Below, in pieces: positions 49,454 through 57,905 of a stretch of DNA of 64,000 bases (its first letter is position 1; the number at the start of each line of letters is the position of its first letter). The stretch spans positions 124,001 through 188,000 of the forward strand of contig NZ_CP046453.1 of NCBI RefSeq assembly GCF_009734405.1. The letters run 5' to 3'. The notes beneath the pieces were generated by a model. That model saw only the letters and a program-made list of their open reading frames with translations, had not been told where the DNA came from and made no database searches. The translations under genes were made by a program, and so were the position numbers. The DNA comes from Corynebacterium comes (GTDB lineage Bacteria > Actinomycetota > Actinomycetes > Mycobacteriales > Mycobacteriaceae).

Positions 49454-49587
49454 TAGGTGACTCCTTGGTGGGGGTCGGACCCCAGGTAAGTGAACTGCTC
49501 GATGACGGTCATCGAATTGGAGATGCTGCCGGCCCAGAACGCATCCCAGATGTGGTCAACCTGATTGCGGAGGGAGCCAGTGATCAT
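49453..49587 (-). pseudogene. N-terminal remnant of type I restriction methylase HsdM
   Basis: A 44-codon frame starts MITGSLRNQVDHIWDAFWAG and continues with SISNSMTVIEQFTYL, the conserved N-terminus of HsdM, then changes to an unrelated 9-residue tail and a stop. The rest of hsdM, hsdS and hsdR is absent from the window. It lies 11 bases after the second Fic gene and directly before the thioesterase. Fic genes are often embedded in type I restriction loci, so this is probably what is left of such a locus. Confidence 0.7.
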
Positions 49588-49598
49588 GAGGATTGAGC

Positions 49599-50810
49599 CT
49601 ATCGGGAGGGCGGTTCGGCCTCTACCCTCGGGACCTCCCGCCGCCCGGCCTTCTCTGCGAACTCATCGAGAAGTTCGAGGATCTCCGGTGCCCGCCACGC
49701 CCGGCGGTTTCTGGCCACCTGGGCGCTGAGCACGATGCCGTTGGCCTCGAGGCGTTCCAGCGCCTTGCCGGTGTTCGCTGTGCTGACGTTGAGTTCGGCG
49801 GCGAGACCGGGAACGTCGACAAGCGGCTGCCGGATGAGGACGTCGAGGACACGCCAGTCGGTGGCATCGCGTCGGGCCGTGACCTGCTCATTCCAGCTGC
49901 CGCGGATCTCGGCGATCTCCCGCCCGAGCCAGGTGCCCAGCTCCGTGGCGCGGAGGGCGGCGTCAGCGATGAGACGGACGATAGGGTCGATGTTGCCCGC
50001 GCGGTAACTGGTCAATGCGTCGAAGTAGGAGTCAGGGCTGCGCAGAATGCCGGCGGACAGCGGAAGGGTGCCGTTGACGGTCAGGCCCCGGTGGCGCAGA
50101 AGCGTGTGGATGAGTGCGCGGCCGGTGCGGCCGTTGCCGTCGACGAAAGGGTGGATCGTCTCGAACTGGGCGTGGGCGATGGCGGCGAGCACCAGGGCGG
50201 GGACGTCCCGCCGCCGCATCCAGCTCTGCAGATCCGCCATGAGTACCGGCAGGTGGCGGTGATGCGGGGCAGTGAACAGGGAGTCGACCGGATGGGCGTC
50301 GCTGCCGCCGATCCACACCGCCTCCTCCCGGTAACGGCCGGCGATCTCCGGCTGGCTGCCCTGGAGCAGGAGTCGGTGCATGTGGAGGACGGCGGCTTCC
50401 CCGGGAGGGTCGTTGCTGGTGATGGCGGCGGACATCTGTGCGGTTGCGGCCACGATGAGGGCGGCGTTACCTGTTCCATCGGTATCCAGCAGTTCCGCCT
50501 CGAGGATGCGCCGCGCCGAGGAGGTGAGCTGTTCGATGCGGGAGGAGGCCGCCGATTCGCCGCGTAGCAGCAGTGGTGTCAAGGGAAGTGTCGAGGCGGC
50601 CTGAGCAGCGTCGAATCGTGTGACGGCGATGGTGGCGCGGTCAACGGCGGCGAGGGTGTCAGGGTGCAGAGTGGGTGGGGCCTCTGCAATGCCCGGGACC
50701 AGGGAGGATTCGTACTCGGTGGGTTGTTTCGCCCGGGCGCGGACGGACAACGGGGCGCTGGAAGCCCAGGGGAGACTCTCGTGGGAAACATGCGGCCAGG
50801 CAATCATCAT
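49599..50810 (-). CDS. Fic-domain protein with C-terminal helix-turn-helix
   Basis: Fic protein of 403 residues, distinct from the one at 36716. The catalytic motif HPFVDGNGRTGR (220-231) is complete. The N-terminal inhibitory helix reads SSRIEQ (89-94), where the last position is Gln instead of Gly or Asn, so autoinhibition may be weakened. A C-terminal winged helix is visible (WRVLDVLIRQPLVDVPGLAAELNVSTANTGKALERLEANGIV). The start has no good ribosome site; shorter starts within the first 40 residues are possible. It is GC-rich like its surroundings, unlike the other Fic gene. Confidence 0.85.
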   Translation of the reverse strand: MMIAWPHVSHESLPWASSAPLSVRARAKQPTEYESSLVPGIAEAPPTLHPDTLAAVDRATIAVTRFDAAQAASTLPLTPLLLRGESAASSRIEQLTSSARRILEAELLDTDGTGNAALIVAATAQMSAAITSNDPPGEAAVLHMHRLLLQGSQPEIAGRYREEAVWIGGSDAHPVDSLFTAPHHRHLPVLMADLQSWMRRRDVPALVLAAIAHAQFETIHPFVDGNGRTGRALIHTLLRHRGLTVNGTLPLSAGILRSPDSYFDALTSYRAGNIDPIVRLIADAALRATELGTWLGREIAEIRGSWNEQVTARRDATDWRVLDVLIRQPLVDVPGLAAELNVSTANTGKALERLEANGIVLSAQVARNRRAWRAPEILELLDEFAEKAGRREVPRVEAEPPSR

Positions 50811-50949
50811 CCGCAGTTTGCCCCCTCATCCATTTGTTTCACCATCTGTGGAGAATGGATAGTGGTCTAAACATTCACACATGGCGTGGAAAGGCATGAA
50901 TACCTGGCACGCACCTATGCCGTGTAGGGGTCCACCCCGCCGTACCCAC

Positions 50950-51981
50950 CTACCCCGGGAAAGGATTCCTCCGGTACTCCGCCAGCAATGCGTGGCCGTC
51001 TTCGCCGAAGATGGTGGGTACCTCGTTGCGGGGGTTGGGTTCGGAGCCTTCCAGGGGTGCGGCGGTGCCGTGGGAGAGGACGTGCTCGCCCGGGGAGAGC
51101 TGGCGGATGGCCACGCCGCCGATGCGGTCGGGGTGTTCGAAGACGGCCTCGCCGTAGATGAGGGGATCGTGCTGGCCGTCGTCGCCGACGAGGATCCAGT
51201 TGATGTCCGGGTACTCGATGATGAGGTTGCGCAACTGGACCTTCTTGTGTTCCGCGCCGGAGCGGAACATGCCGGTGGGGGTCGGACCCCAGTCGGTGAG
51301 CAGCAGGGGCCCGGTGGGCAGGTTGTGCTGCCCGAGGAACGTCATCAGGGTTCCGTAGGTGTTCCAGGCGCCGGTGGAGAGGTAGAAGACGGGGGCTCCG
51401 GGGTGTTCACGGAGGATCTCCCGGTAGAAATCAGCCATCCCGGGTACGGGCCGGCGGGTGTTGGTGTGGCGGACCCAGGAGTTCCAGGCGGCGATCAATG
51501 CCCGGGGGAGCCAGGTGACCATGACGGTATCGTCGATGTCGGAGACCAGCCCGACCCGGGCGGTGGGTTCGACGATGAGCACGGACGACTGGACCGGTTC
51601 CGCGCCTTCCGCCTCGATGGTGACCTCGTGCCACCCGGGCTCCAGGCCGTGGTCCTCGACCAGCACATCGATGTAGCCGTTGTTGTTGGACTGCGAGTGC
51701 ACGACCCGATCGCCGATGCGGACGGCGACGGGCAGGTCGCGGACCTGGATGGTCATGAACTGACGCCAGCCGCGTTGCGCCTGCTCGCGGAGGTTCTCGG
51801 GGTCGTTCTTCAGGTCGGCCGGATCCTGCATGAGCACCCGCCCGAGGACGTGGACGCGGCGTTGGGAACCGTAGCCGGCGAAGCCCGTGACGGTGGGCCG
51901 CCAGCCCGCCGCAGTTTTCCGACGCGTGCCGACCGAATTGATCGTGCGTTCCACCCTGCGTGCGATGTCTGCAAGTGCCAT
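50950..51981 (-). CDS. App1-like phosphatidate phosphatase domain protein (DUF2183)
   Basis: Protein of 343 residues with the HAD-type APP1 catalytic domain: SDIDDTVMVTW (nucleophile Asp and acid), FYLSTGAWNTYGTLMTFL, and ILVGDDGQHDPLIYGEAV. Relatives in yeast dephosphorylate phosphatidate; bacterial members are uncharacterised. The N-terminal half is a predicted beta-rich domain (VGDRVVHSQSNNNGYIDVLV) typical of the actinobacterial version. Start 51981 is supported by TACTGT seven bases before it on the minus strand. Divergent from the HhH-DUF1801 gene. Confidence 0.82.
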   Translation of the reverse strand: MALADIARRVERTINSVGTRRKTAAGWRPTVTGFAGYGSQRRVHVLGRVLMQDPADLKNDPENLREQAQRGWRQFMTIQVRDLPVAVRIGDRVVHSQSNNNGYIDVLVEDHGLEPGWHEVTIEAEGAEPVQSSVLIVEPTARVGLVSDIDDTVMVTWLPRALIAAWNSWVRHTNTRRPVPGMADFYREILREHPGAPVFYLSTGAWNTYGTLMTFLGQHNLPTGPLLLTDWGPTPTGMFRSGAEHKKVQLRNLIIEYPDINWILVGDDGQHDPLIYGEAVFEHPDRIGGVAIRQLSPGEHVLSHGTAAPLEGSEPNPRNEVPTIFGEDGHALLAEYRRNPFPG

Positions 51982-51988
51982 GGAAGCG

Positions 51989-51994
51989 ACAGTA
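51989..51994 (-). promoter_or_regulatory. -10 hexamer of the App1-like gene
   Basis: TACTGT on the minus strand, seven bases before the ATG at 51981; leaderless transcript expected. Confidence 0.45.
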
Positions 51995-52044
51995 CTGGCG
52001 CGCTCCCCACCGCGCAGGAGAAAGCCGCAGCGGAAGCCTCCGCC

Positions 52045-52050
52045 TACACT
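52045..52050 (+). promoter_or_regulatory. -10 hexamer of the HhH-DUF1801 gene
   Basis: TACACT, seven bases before the ATG at 52058. Together with 51989 it forms a divergent pair of leaderless promoters inside 76 bases. Confidence 0.5.
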
Positions 52051-52057
52051 CGCGCCC

Positions 52058-52714
52058 ATGGGTACAGCAGTTGACACCATCCCCGGCGTCCCGGCCGCCA
52101 CCCTTCGCGCTCTCGCCGGGGCAGGCTACCCGGACCTGGAGGCGCTGGACGGCGTCGACTACTCCACGCTGCGTGAGTTGCACGGTGTCGGAAAGCGGGG
52201 GCTGGAGCGGCTGCAGGCCGCGCTGCTTGATCGGGGTATGTCGCTTGCCCACGCCCCCGCGCCCGAGGCGCGCGCCGCGACCTTCACCCTCGGGCATACC
52301 GGGGACAGCGCCGGTGACATCCGGACCCATGTGACCGGGCAGTCGCCCGCGGAGTACATCGAGGGGCTGGATGCGCCGCGCCGGGTGGAGCACGGTCGGC
52401 TGCTGCTGGAGATCTTCCACCGCGCGACCGGAGAGGAACCGGTGATGTGGGGGCCGAGCATGATCGGGTACGGGCAGATGCACTACCGCTACGCCACCGG
52501 CCGGGAGGGTGACACCTTCCGGGTGGGATTCAGCCCGCGCAAGGCGAAGCTGACGCTCTACGGATTGCCGCTTGAGGCCCGTTTCCTCGAGCGGCTGGGC
52601 AAACACACGGCCCGCGTGGCGTGCCTCTACGTGAACAAGCCGGAGGACATCAACCTTGAGGTGCTCGAGGAGATGATCCGTGAGGCGTGGCGGTCCGGGG
52701 CGGGGCAGTGCTGA
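52058..52714 (+). CDS. Helix-hairpin-helix plus DUF1801 protein
   Basis: Protein of 218 residues. Residues 5-55 hold a helix-hairpin-helix pair (LEALDGVDYSTLRELHGVGKRGLERLQAAL) of the DNA-binding or scaffold type. Residues 90-215 are a DUF1801 domain: YIEGLDAPRRVEHGRLLLEI, MWGPSMIGYGQMHYRY, VGFSPRKAKLTLYG, GKHTARVACLYVNKPEDIN. DUF1801 alone is common; the fusion is known in actinobacteria. Function is unknown. Confidence 0.78.
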   Translation: MGTAVDTIPGVPAATLRALAGAGYPDLEALDGVDYSTLRELHGVGKRGLERLQAALLDRGMSLAHAPAPEARAATFTLGHTGDSAGDIRTHVTGQSPAEYIEGLDAPRRVEHGRLLLEIFHRATGEEPVMWGPSMIGYGQMHYRYATGREGDTFRVGFSPRKAKLTLYGLPLEARFLERLGKHTARVACLYVNKPEDINLEVLEEMIREAWRSGAGQC

Positions 52715-52857
52715 AGGGTGGGTGGAGGGGAAGTTGCGCCGGAGAGATATGGTGATACTATTTATCGGGGGCTAATTATAGGGCCTGAAAATGGGAACCT
52801 GCCTGGGGTGGGTTCCTTTTGATATTCAACGTTCACTCTGAAAGGAACACGAATCTA

Positions 52858-53241
52858 TTGACCGTCCAGACTGTTTCCCGCACCACCCACGATGCCCTGG
52901 CCATCAGGGCCGGCGATCCGGCCACCCGCCCATGGCACGACCAGATCAACCTGGTCATCGCCATGGTTGTTGTGCTGACCCCGTTGTGGACCACGGCTGA
53001 GCTCGTCAGCTGGTTCGTTCCGCTCGGCGTCATCGGGTTCCTGGTTGCCGTCTGGGCGCTGGTGACCTCGTCCTCCCGGGATTCCGAGAAGGCCATGATC
53101 GCCGTCGGCGCAGTGCTCTGCGCGACACCGTGGCTGGGCGGCTTTTCCACTCACGCCGGTGCGGCATGGACCGCATGGATCGCCGGTGTCGCGTTGATGG
53201 TCTTCGCGGCAGTGGGCATCATCCGGTCGGGGCGTCCGTAG
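52858..53241 (+). CDS. Small membrane protein of the SPW type
   Basis: Membrane protein of 127 residues with four hydrophobic helices (about 32-50, 56-76, 82-97 and 105-122) and the paired W-containing loops (TPLWTTAELVSWF, ATPWLGGFSTHAG) seen in SPW-repeat proteins. The N-terminal 28 residues are polar. The TTG at 52858 is chosen because AAAGGAA lies ten bases upstream; a longer frame to 52819 would cover it. The 143-base leader is AT-rich and holds GGAACC/GGTTCC, which could form a small hairpin. No function is known. Confidence 0.68.
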   Translation: MTVQTVSRTTHDALAIRAGDPATRPWHDQINLVIAMVVVLTPLWTTAELVSWFVPLGVIGFLVAVWALVTSSSRDSEKAMIAVGAVLCATPWLGGFSTHAGAAWTAWIAGVALMVFAAVGIIRSGRP

Positions 53242-53277
53242 GCTGGCAGGGGAATCCGATCTACGAAGGGGCTTGAG

Positions 53278-53826
53278 ATGACCACCGAAACCTTCCTGGC
53301 GCCCGAGGGCCTCGCCCGGCTGGGCGATCTCGTCGGCCGGCGGCTCCTCGCCTACGGCACAGACCTGGAACTGGATGAGGGCATCGGGGCCTTCGGCGTG
53401 TGGCTGCAGTTCGAACAGGGCTGGATCACCATCGAGTTCGTGGAGCAGGTCATCGACTTCCCCGACGGCGAGCGCGTTGAATCCGTGCTCACCGTTCACC
53501 CGCTCACGGGCATCGACCCGGGCGGGGACGCCTACGAGCTCGCCGGACGGATCGTGGAGATCACGCGGATCCAGGACCGGATCGCGCAGATCAACAGGCT
53601 CGAGGAATCGATCGAGTGGGAATGGTGGCGCGACTCGGGGCTGCGCTTCCGACTGGATTCCGGGCAGGAACTGCTCATCCACTGCGCATCGCCGGTGGTC
53701 ATCGAGGTGAAAATGCAGGCGGGCCCGGCGGGAACCCTGCGCCCCGACGCGCCGGGGCGTGTCTACCAGGCGGGGGAGAGGCGCCGCTACGAGTACGGCA
53801 ACCGGGAAATCGCCCTCAGGACCTGA
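53278..53826 (+). CDS. Hypothetical protein
   Basis: Soluble acidic protein of 182 residues that I do not recognise. It has no signal peptide or transmembrane helix; predicted beta strands alternate in GAFGVWLQFEQGWITIEFVEQV and GQELLIHCASPVVIEVKMQ, separated by a helical segment rich in Ile/Glu (EITRIQDRIAQINRLEESIEWEWW). An AAGGGG stands before the ATG. Its stop overlaps that of the convergent GNAT gene by 11 bases. Real coding is supported by codon-position GC and the fit between neighbours. Confidence 0.65.
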   Translation: MTTETFLAPEGLARLGDLVGRRLLAYGTDLELDEGIGAFGVWLQFEQGWITIEFVEQVIDFPDGERVESVLTVHPLTGIDPGGDAYELAGRIVEITRIQDRIAQINRLEESIEWEWWRDSGLRFRLDSGQELLIHCASPVVIEVKMQAGPAGTLRPDAPGRVYQAGERRRYEYGNREIALRT

Positions 53827-54322
53827 AGCCGAAGGGGAATCTGACCTCGCCGGTGGGGGTGGTGTCGTCGGCGAGGGGGAGCGCCATGAAGTACTGCGGA
53901 TCGTAGTCCGGGTACACCAGATCGGGGACGTTGACCAGCCCGAAACGGCCGTAGTAGTTCGGGTCCCCGAGGGCGACTGCGCCGCCCGCGCCGAGCTTGC
54001 GCAGTTCCTCCAGGGCGCGCTCCATGAGCAGGGAGCCGACGCCTTCTCCCTGGTGCTCGGGGGCGACACTGATGGGGCCCACGAAGTACCAGTTCGGGGT
54101 GCCGTCGCTGATCTCAACGGGGGCGGCGGCGACGTGGCCGGCCACATACGGCCCCTTCACCACGATGAAGGAGAGGGTGAGCACGTCGGCGTCGCGAAGC
54201 GACTCAACGATCTGCGCCTCGCGTTGCCTGGAATAGGGCTTGTCGACGAATGCGCGGGAGGTCAGGTCGCGGATCGCGGGGATGTCGGCCTCGGCCTCGC
54301 GGCGAATTGTCAGGGAATACAT
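53816..54322 (-). CDS. GNAT-family N-acetyltransferase
   Basis: Acetyltransferase of 168 residues. The acetyl-CoA motif A reads ISVAPEHQGEGVGSLLMERALEEL (Q/RxxGxG/A), with the preceding strand NWYFVGP and the later DPNYYGRFGLVNVP typical of the YhbS subgroup. Small metabolites, proteins or tRNA are possible acceptors. A leaderless -10 lies six bases before the ATG. Confidence 0.85.
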   Translation of the reverse strand: MYSLTIRREAEADIPAIRDLTSRAFVDKPYSRQREAQIVESLRDADVLTLSFIVVKGPYVAGHVAAAPVEISDGTPNWYFVGPISVAPEHQGEGVGSLLMERALEELRKLGAGGAVALGDPNYYGRFGLVNVPDLVYPDYDPQYFMALPLADDTTPTGEVRFPFGFRS

Positions 54323-54328
54323 GACTGC

Positions 54329-54334
54329 ATCCTA
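54329..54334 (-). promoter_or_regulatory. -10 hexamer of the GNAT gene
   Basis: TAGGAT on the minus strand, six bases before the ATG at 54322. Confidence 0.4.
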
Positions 54335-54416
54335 CGTGGCACACCCCCACCCCACAGGGTGCAGGCGGGGGAGCCACACGGAAAGCGCCCGTTCCCGTCG
54401 ATCCGCGCGTCAAGGA

Positions 54417-55169
54417 TCAGACGGAGAGGAAGCCGCCGTCGGCCACGATCTGGGAACCGCTGACGAAGGAGGCCTTGTCGGAGAGCAGGAAGGCCACGAC
54501 CTCGGCGATCTCCTCGGGCTGACCCAGGCGTCCGATCGGGTGGAGTGCCTCCAGCGGGGCCAGTGCCACGTCGGTCCACTGTGCGATGAGCGGGGTCATG
54601 ATGTAGCCCGGGTGCACGGAGTTGATGCGGATGCCCTGCTTGCCGTACTCCAGTGCGGCGGTCTTGGTCAGGCCGGCCACCGCGTGCTTGGAGGCGGTGT
54701 AGTGGGACAGGTTCTCCACGGCGATGAAACCGGCGATGGATGAGGTGTTGACGATCGCGCCGCCGCCCGAGGCCAGGATCTCGGGGATCTGGTACTTCAG
54801 GCCGTAGAAGACGCCGTTGAGGTTGATGTCCATGACCTTCTGCCAGTCCTCGATCTCGAGGTCGGCGACGTGCTTCTCCGCGCCGACGATGCCGGCGTTG
54901 TTGAAGGCCAGGTGCAGGGCGCCGTAGGTCTCCTTGGCGAAGGCGACGGATGCCTTGGCGTCCTCGGGGTTGGCGACGTTGGCCTTGAAGGCGGTGGCCT
55001 CGCCACCGGCCTGAGTGATTTCCTCGGCGATCTTCTGGGCGGCCTCGAGGTTGACGTCGGTCAGGATGACCGATGCGCCGCGGGCGGCCAGGATCTTGGC
55101 GGTCTCGGCGCCGATGCCTGAACCTGCTCCGGATACGAGTGCGACCTTGCCGTCGAAGTCAGTTGACAT
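54417..55169 (-). CDS. SDR-family dehydrogenase
   Basis: Classical SDR of 250 residues. Motifs: SGAGSGIG near residues 12-19, NNAG as AFNNAGIVG, and catalytic Ser-Tyr-Lys in VNTSSIAGFIAVENLSHYTASKHAV. The sequence is close to glucose 1-dehydrogenase-like and linalool-dehydrogenase-like SDRs, so the substrate is open. The ATG at 55169 follows AAGGA by seven bases; a start six codons earlier would cover that site. Unlike the SDR at 18071, it has no insertion after NNAG. Confidence 0.86.
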   Translation of the reverse strand: MSTDFDGKVALVSGAGSGIGAETAKILAARGASVILTDVNLEAAQKIAEEITQAGGEATAFKANVANPEDAKASVAFAKETYGALHLAFNNAGIVGAEKHVADLEIEDWQKVMDINLNGVFYGLKYQIPEILASGGGAIVNTSSIAGFIAVENLSHYTASKHAVAGLTKTAALEYGKQGIRINSVHPGYIMTPLIAQWTDVALAPLEALHPIGRLGQPEEIAEVVAFLLSDKASFVSGSQIVADGGFLSV

Positions 55170-55335
55170 GTGCGTTCCTTCTCTCATGCGCGGGGCTGCG
55201 GATTTCGCGTGTGTGCTGCGTCATCCCAATAGGAGGGGAGTGTCTCAGGCCACTATCTCACGCTCATCTCATTTTGCCCGCACCCCGGGAATGGGAGGTG
55301 TTCCGGATCGGCACACTCGCCGGGTGAAGGGACAT

Positions 55336-55890
55336 TCAGCGTCGTCGGGCGGCGGGCCCCCGCCGCGCCGACACAGTCCGGTCGCCGGGGATCCAGAACC
55401 GTAGGGGAGCGTCCACGTTCTTCGAGATCCCCACCCGCGGTCCGCGCACGAACTCCGGCACGACGTCGGGAAGCTTCAGTGGCACTGGCACGCCGTTGTC
55501 CGCCAGGGACAGCCCCAGTGCCCTGCCCAGGTTCCCGGGTCCGGAGGCCAGCTTTTCGGCGGGCACGTCGCCGCGTCGTTCCCTCGCCAGTTCCAGACCC
55601 GCAACCACTTCACCGGCCCGCATGAGGCACCCCTGGCCGGTGCCTTCCGGCGCGCACACGATGTTTCCGGCCATGTGGATGCCGTAGGAGAGGTAGACGT
55701 AGAGCCGCCCGGGGGGTCCGAACATCGCGGCATTGCGTGGGGTCCGGCCGCGGAAGGTGTGGGCGGCCTCGTCCTCCGCTCCGAGGTAGGCCTCGACCTC
55801 GGTCAGTCGGACGGAGACGCCGCGCATCGTCACCACGCTGCCGAGGAGTCGGGGTGCCACGTGGTCTGCCGGTGCCGTGAAATCGATCAT
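55336..55890 (-). CDS. 3-methyladenine DNA glycosylase (AAG/MPG family)
   Basis: DNA repair glycosylase of 184 residues that removes alkylated purines and hypoxanthine. Family blocks are VRLTEVEAYLGAEDEAAHTFRGRTPRNAAMFGPPGRLYVYLSYGIH, with the catalytic Glu in TEVEAY and the intercalating Tyr in YVYLSYG, and SGPGNLGRALGLSLADNG. The length is normal for bacterial AAG. A divergent leaderless promoter pair lies between it and the HAD gene. Confidence 0.9.
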   Translation of the reverse strand: MIDFTAPADHVAPRLLGSVVTMRGVSVRLTEVEAYLGAEDEAAHTFRGRTPRNAAMFGPPGRLYVYLSYGIHMAGNIVCAPEGTGQGCLMRAGEVVAGLELARERRGDVPAEKLASGPGNLGRALGLSLADNGVPVPLKLPDVVPEFVRGPRVGISKNVDAPLRFWIPGDRTVSARRGPAARRR

Positions 55891-55898
55891 GCCGCCCC

Positions 55899-55904
55899 AG
55901 TGTA
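55899..55904 (-). promoter_or_regulatory. -10 hexamer of the glycosylase gene
   Basis: TACACT on the minus strand, eight bases before the ATG at 55890. Confidence 0.45.
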
Positions 55905-55910
55905 TTTACG

Positions 55911-55916
55911 TAGAGT
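55911..55916 (+). promoter_or_regulatory. -10 hexamer of the HAD gene
   Basis: TAGAGT, six bases before the ATG at 55923. The two divergent start codons are only 32 bases apart, so the promoters overlap and probably compete. Confidence 0.45.
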
Positions 55917-55922
55917 GAATGT

Positions 55923-56504
55923 ATGAGTGCTCTGTTGTTTGATCTCTTCGGGGTGTTGCTGAAGGAGCGGACCGACGCCGGTCGGCGCCGCGTGGAGTTT
56001 GCCGTCGGGGGCGACGCCGGCATCTGGCCCGTCTATGAGGACCTGCGGCCGGCCTACGATTCCGGCGAGGTCGGTGACGAACGTTTCTGGCGTCAGCTGC
56101 AGGTTCGTGCAGGCCTGGAGCCTTTCGACATCGCAGAGGCGGTGGAGGCGGACTGGTCCTCCTCCATGGCGGAGGACCGGGAGATGGTCGATCTCGTTCT
56201 CTCGCTCATCGACGACCGCGTCCGCTGCGGCATCCTCTCCAACGTCCCCGCAGGCCTGGCCAGACGCGCCCGTGCGGAACACGGGTGGCTCCAGAAATTC
56301 GACGCGGTGACGATGTCGTGCGACATCGGCCTGATCAAACCGGACCCCCGCGCCTTCGCCGTCGCGCTGGACGCCATGGGTGCGCACGCGAAGGAGACGG
56401 TGTTCTTCGACGCCGACCCGGTCAACGTGAAGGCCGCGGAGGAGTCCGGCCTGCGGGCCGTACTCTTCACCGGCCCTGAATCCGTCAAGGAGGCTCTGAC
56501 ATGA
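55923..56504 (+). CDS. HAD-superfamily hydrolase
   Basis: HAD phosphatase of 193 residues. Motif I is LLFDLFGVLL, motif II CGILSNVPAG, Lys in GLIKPDPRAF and motif IV FFDADPVNVKAA. Motif I reads DLFGV rather than the usual DxDxT/V, so the acid/base Asp at position +2 is Phe; the same is seen in the haloacid-dehalogenase-like YihX branch, where catalysis is different. Its stop overlaps the start of the carbonic anhydrase-like gene (ATGA). Confidence 0.8.
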   Translation: MSALLFDLFGVLLKERTDAGRRRVEFAVGGDAGIWPVYEDLRPAYDSGEVGDERFWRQLQVRAGLEPFDIAEAVEADWSSSMAEDREMVDLVLSLIDDRVRCGILSNVPAGLARRARAEHGWLQKFDAVTMSCDIGLIKPDPRAFAVALDAMGAHAKETVFFDADPVNVKAAEESGLRAVLFTGPESVKEALT

Positions 56505-57016
56505 TCATCGAGTTCGAGGGAAAGACCCCCAGGATCCATCCCACCGCCTGGATCGCGCCGACGGCCGTCATCATCGGCGACGTGGAGATCGGCCCGGATT
56601 CCTCCGTCTTCTACGGCTGCGTCCTGCGTGCCGACGTCAACGCCATCCGCATCGGCGCCCGCACCAACATCCAGGACAATTCCGTCCTGCACGTGGACGG
56701 GAACGCGCCCTGCATCCTCGGCGACGACGTCACCGTCGGCCACATGGCGCTGGTCCACGGGACGACGGTGGGCAACGGCACGCTGGTGGGAATGAAGTCG
56801 ACGCTGCTCTCGCGCAGCGTCATCGGCGAGGGCGCGCTCATCGCGGCCGGTGCCGTGGTCCTCGAGGACATGGAGATCCCCGACCGTGCCCTGGCCGCCG
56901 GCGTTCCGGCGAAGATCAGGCGCGAACTCAGTGAGGAGCAGTCCGCCGGTTTCATCCCGCACGCGGGGCGTTACGTGGAGCTTTCGAAGCGCCACAACGC
57001 TGCGCTGGGGGAGTAG
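56501..57016 (+). CDS. Gamma-carbonic anhydrase family protein
   Basis: Left-handed beta-helix protein of 171 residues built of hexapeptide repeats (AVIIGDVEIGPDSSVFYGCVLRAD). Zinc ligands are placed as in CaiE/PaaY/Cam: NSVLHV, GHMALVHG. Such proteins are trimers with carbonic anhydrase or unknown activity. Translationally coupled to the HAD gene by a 4-base overlap. Confidence 0.87.
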   Translation: MIIEFEGKTPRIHPTAWIAPTAVIIGDVEIGPDSSVFYGCVLRADVNAIRIGARTNIQDNSVLHVDGNAPCILGDDVTVGHMALVHGTTVGNGTLVGMKSTLLSRSVIGEGALIAAGAVVLEDMEIPDRALAAGVPAKIRRELSEEQSAGFIPHAGRYVELSKRHNAALGE

Positions 57017-57069
57017 CCGGCGTTAGTCTGGAGGCACCAGGAGCCCATCCCGACGAAGGCAGGTTCGGC

Positions 57070-57768
57070 ATGTCCGGCGACCCGCAGTCCTCAGCCACCC
57101 CGCGGTTCGGCGTCATCGCCGCCGTGACGACCACCGTCCTGACCGTGCTCACCTTCGGGTTGGCGTTGATGGCCCTGCCCGACAAAGAGCCCTATCCTTT
57201 CGCCACCGAGACCATCGCCGCCCAGTGGCCGGGGGACTACCTGTGGATGATTCCTGCGATGCTGTTGATGCTGTCCTTCGTGACCCTGATCGCGGCGGTG
57301 CATGAGCACGCGCCGCCGCACCGCCGGGTCTTCAGCCTGGTCGGCCTGTCCGTGGCGATCATGTCCGCGACGGTGCTGCTCAGCAACTACTTCCTCCAGT
57401 TCACCGTGATGCAGCTGAATCTGGAGAAGAACCAGCTGGACGGTTGGGCGCTGCTCACCCAGTACAACCCCAACGGTGTGTTCATCGCTCTGGAGGAGCT
57501 CGGGTACATCCTGATGAGCATCGCCCTGCTCTCGCTCGCGCCCGTGTTCGTGGGTGGAGGCAGGGCGGAGAGGGCGTTGCGCTGGTTGCTGCCGCTGAGT
57601 TTCGTGGCTGTCCTGGTGGCGCTGGGGGTGGTATCGGTGGCGCGGGGGATGGACCGGGGTGACACCTTCGAGATAGCGGTGATCACCCTCGTCTGGCTGA
57701 CGCTGATCGTTGCGGGGCCGCTCATGGCCGTGGTTTTTCGCCGGGAGGCAGGGGAGAGGACATCATGA
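57070..57768 (+). CDS. Multi-pass membrane protein of unknown function
   Basis: Membrane protein of 232 residues with about six helices (11-33, 58-78, 90-112, 140-163, 175-196, 206-227). It matches no family I recognise. The loop between helices 1 and 2 (PDKEPYPFATETIAAQWPG) faces outside by the positive-inside rule; the chain resembles DUF4386- or Yip1-like proteins only in length. Its stop overlaps an ATG that opens a 20-codon frame (57765-57827, MKPLAVAAPTHAFGPMHSDL). Confidence 0.7.
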   Translation: MSGDPQSSATPRFGVIAAVTTTVLTVLTFGLALMALPDKEPYPFATETIAAQWPGDYLWMIPAMLLMLSFVTLIAAVHEHAPPHRRVFSLVGLSVAIMSATVLLSNYFLQFTVMQLNLEKNQLDGWALLTQYNPNGVFIALEELGYILMSIALLSLAPVFVGGGRAERALRWLLPLSFVAVLVALGVVSVARGMDRGDTFEIAVITLVWLTLIVAGPLMAVVFRREAGERTS

Positions 57769-57827
57769 AGCCACTCGCCGTGGCAGCGCCCACGCACGCC
57801 TTCGGCCCGATGCACTCCGATCTTTGA
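57765..57827 (+). CDS. Possible 20-residue coupled peptide
   Basis: A 20-codon frame begins in an ATGA overlap with the membrane protein gene and ends before the next promoter. It may be a small coupled peptide or the remains of a lost gene; no similarity was recognised and coding potential cannot be judged at this length. Confidence 0.2.
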   Translation: MKPLAVAAPTHAFGPMHSDL

Positions 57828-57905
57828 TCCAGGTCAAGGACATATCTGCGGGCGGGTCATACGCTGAACTCATCAGCAGAAAAACCAGCGAAAGGAACCC
57901 CTCCC

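Noticed and set aside
55923..56504. HAD gene as a pseudogene because motif I lacks the second Asp.
   Set aside because: Length, other motifs and coupling to the next gene are intact, and DLFGV-type motifs occur in functional relatives.
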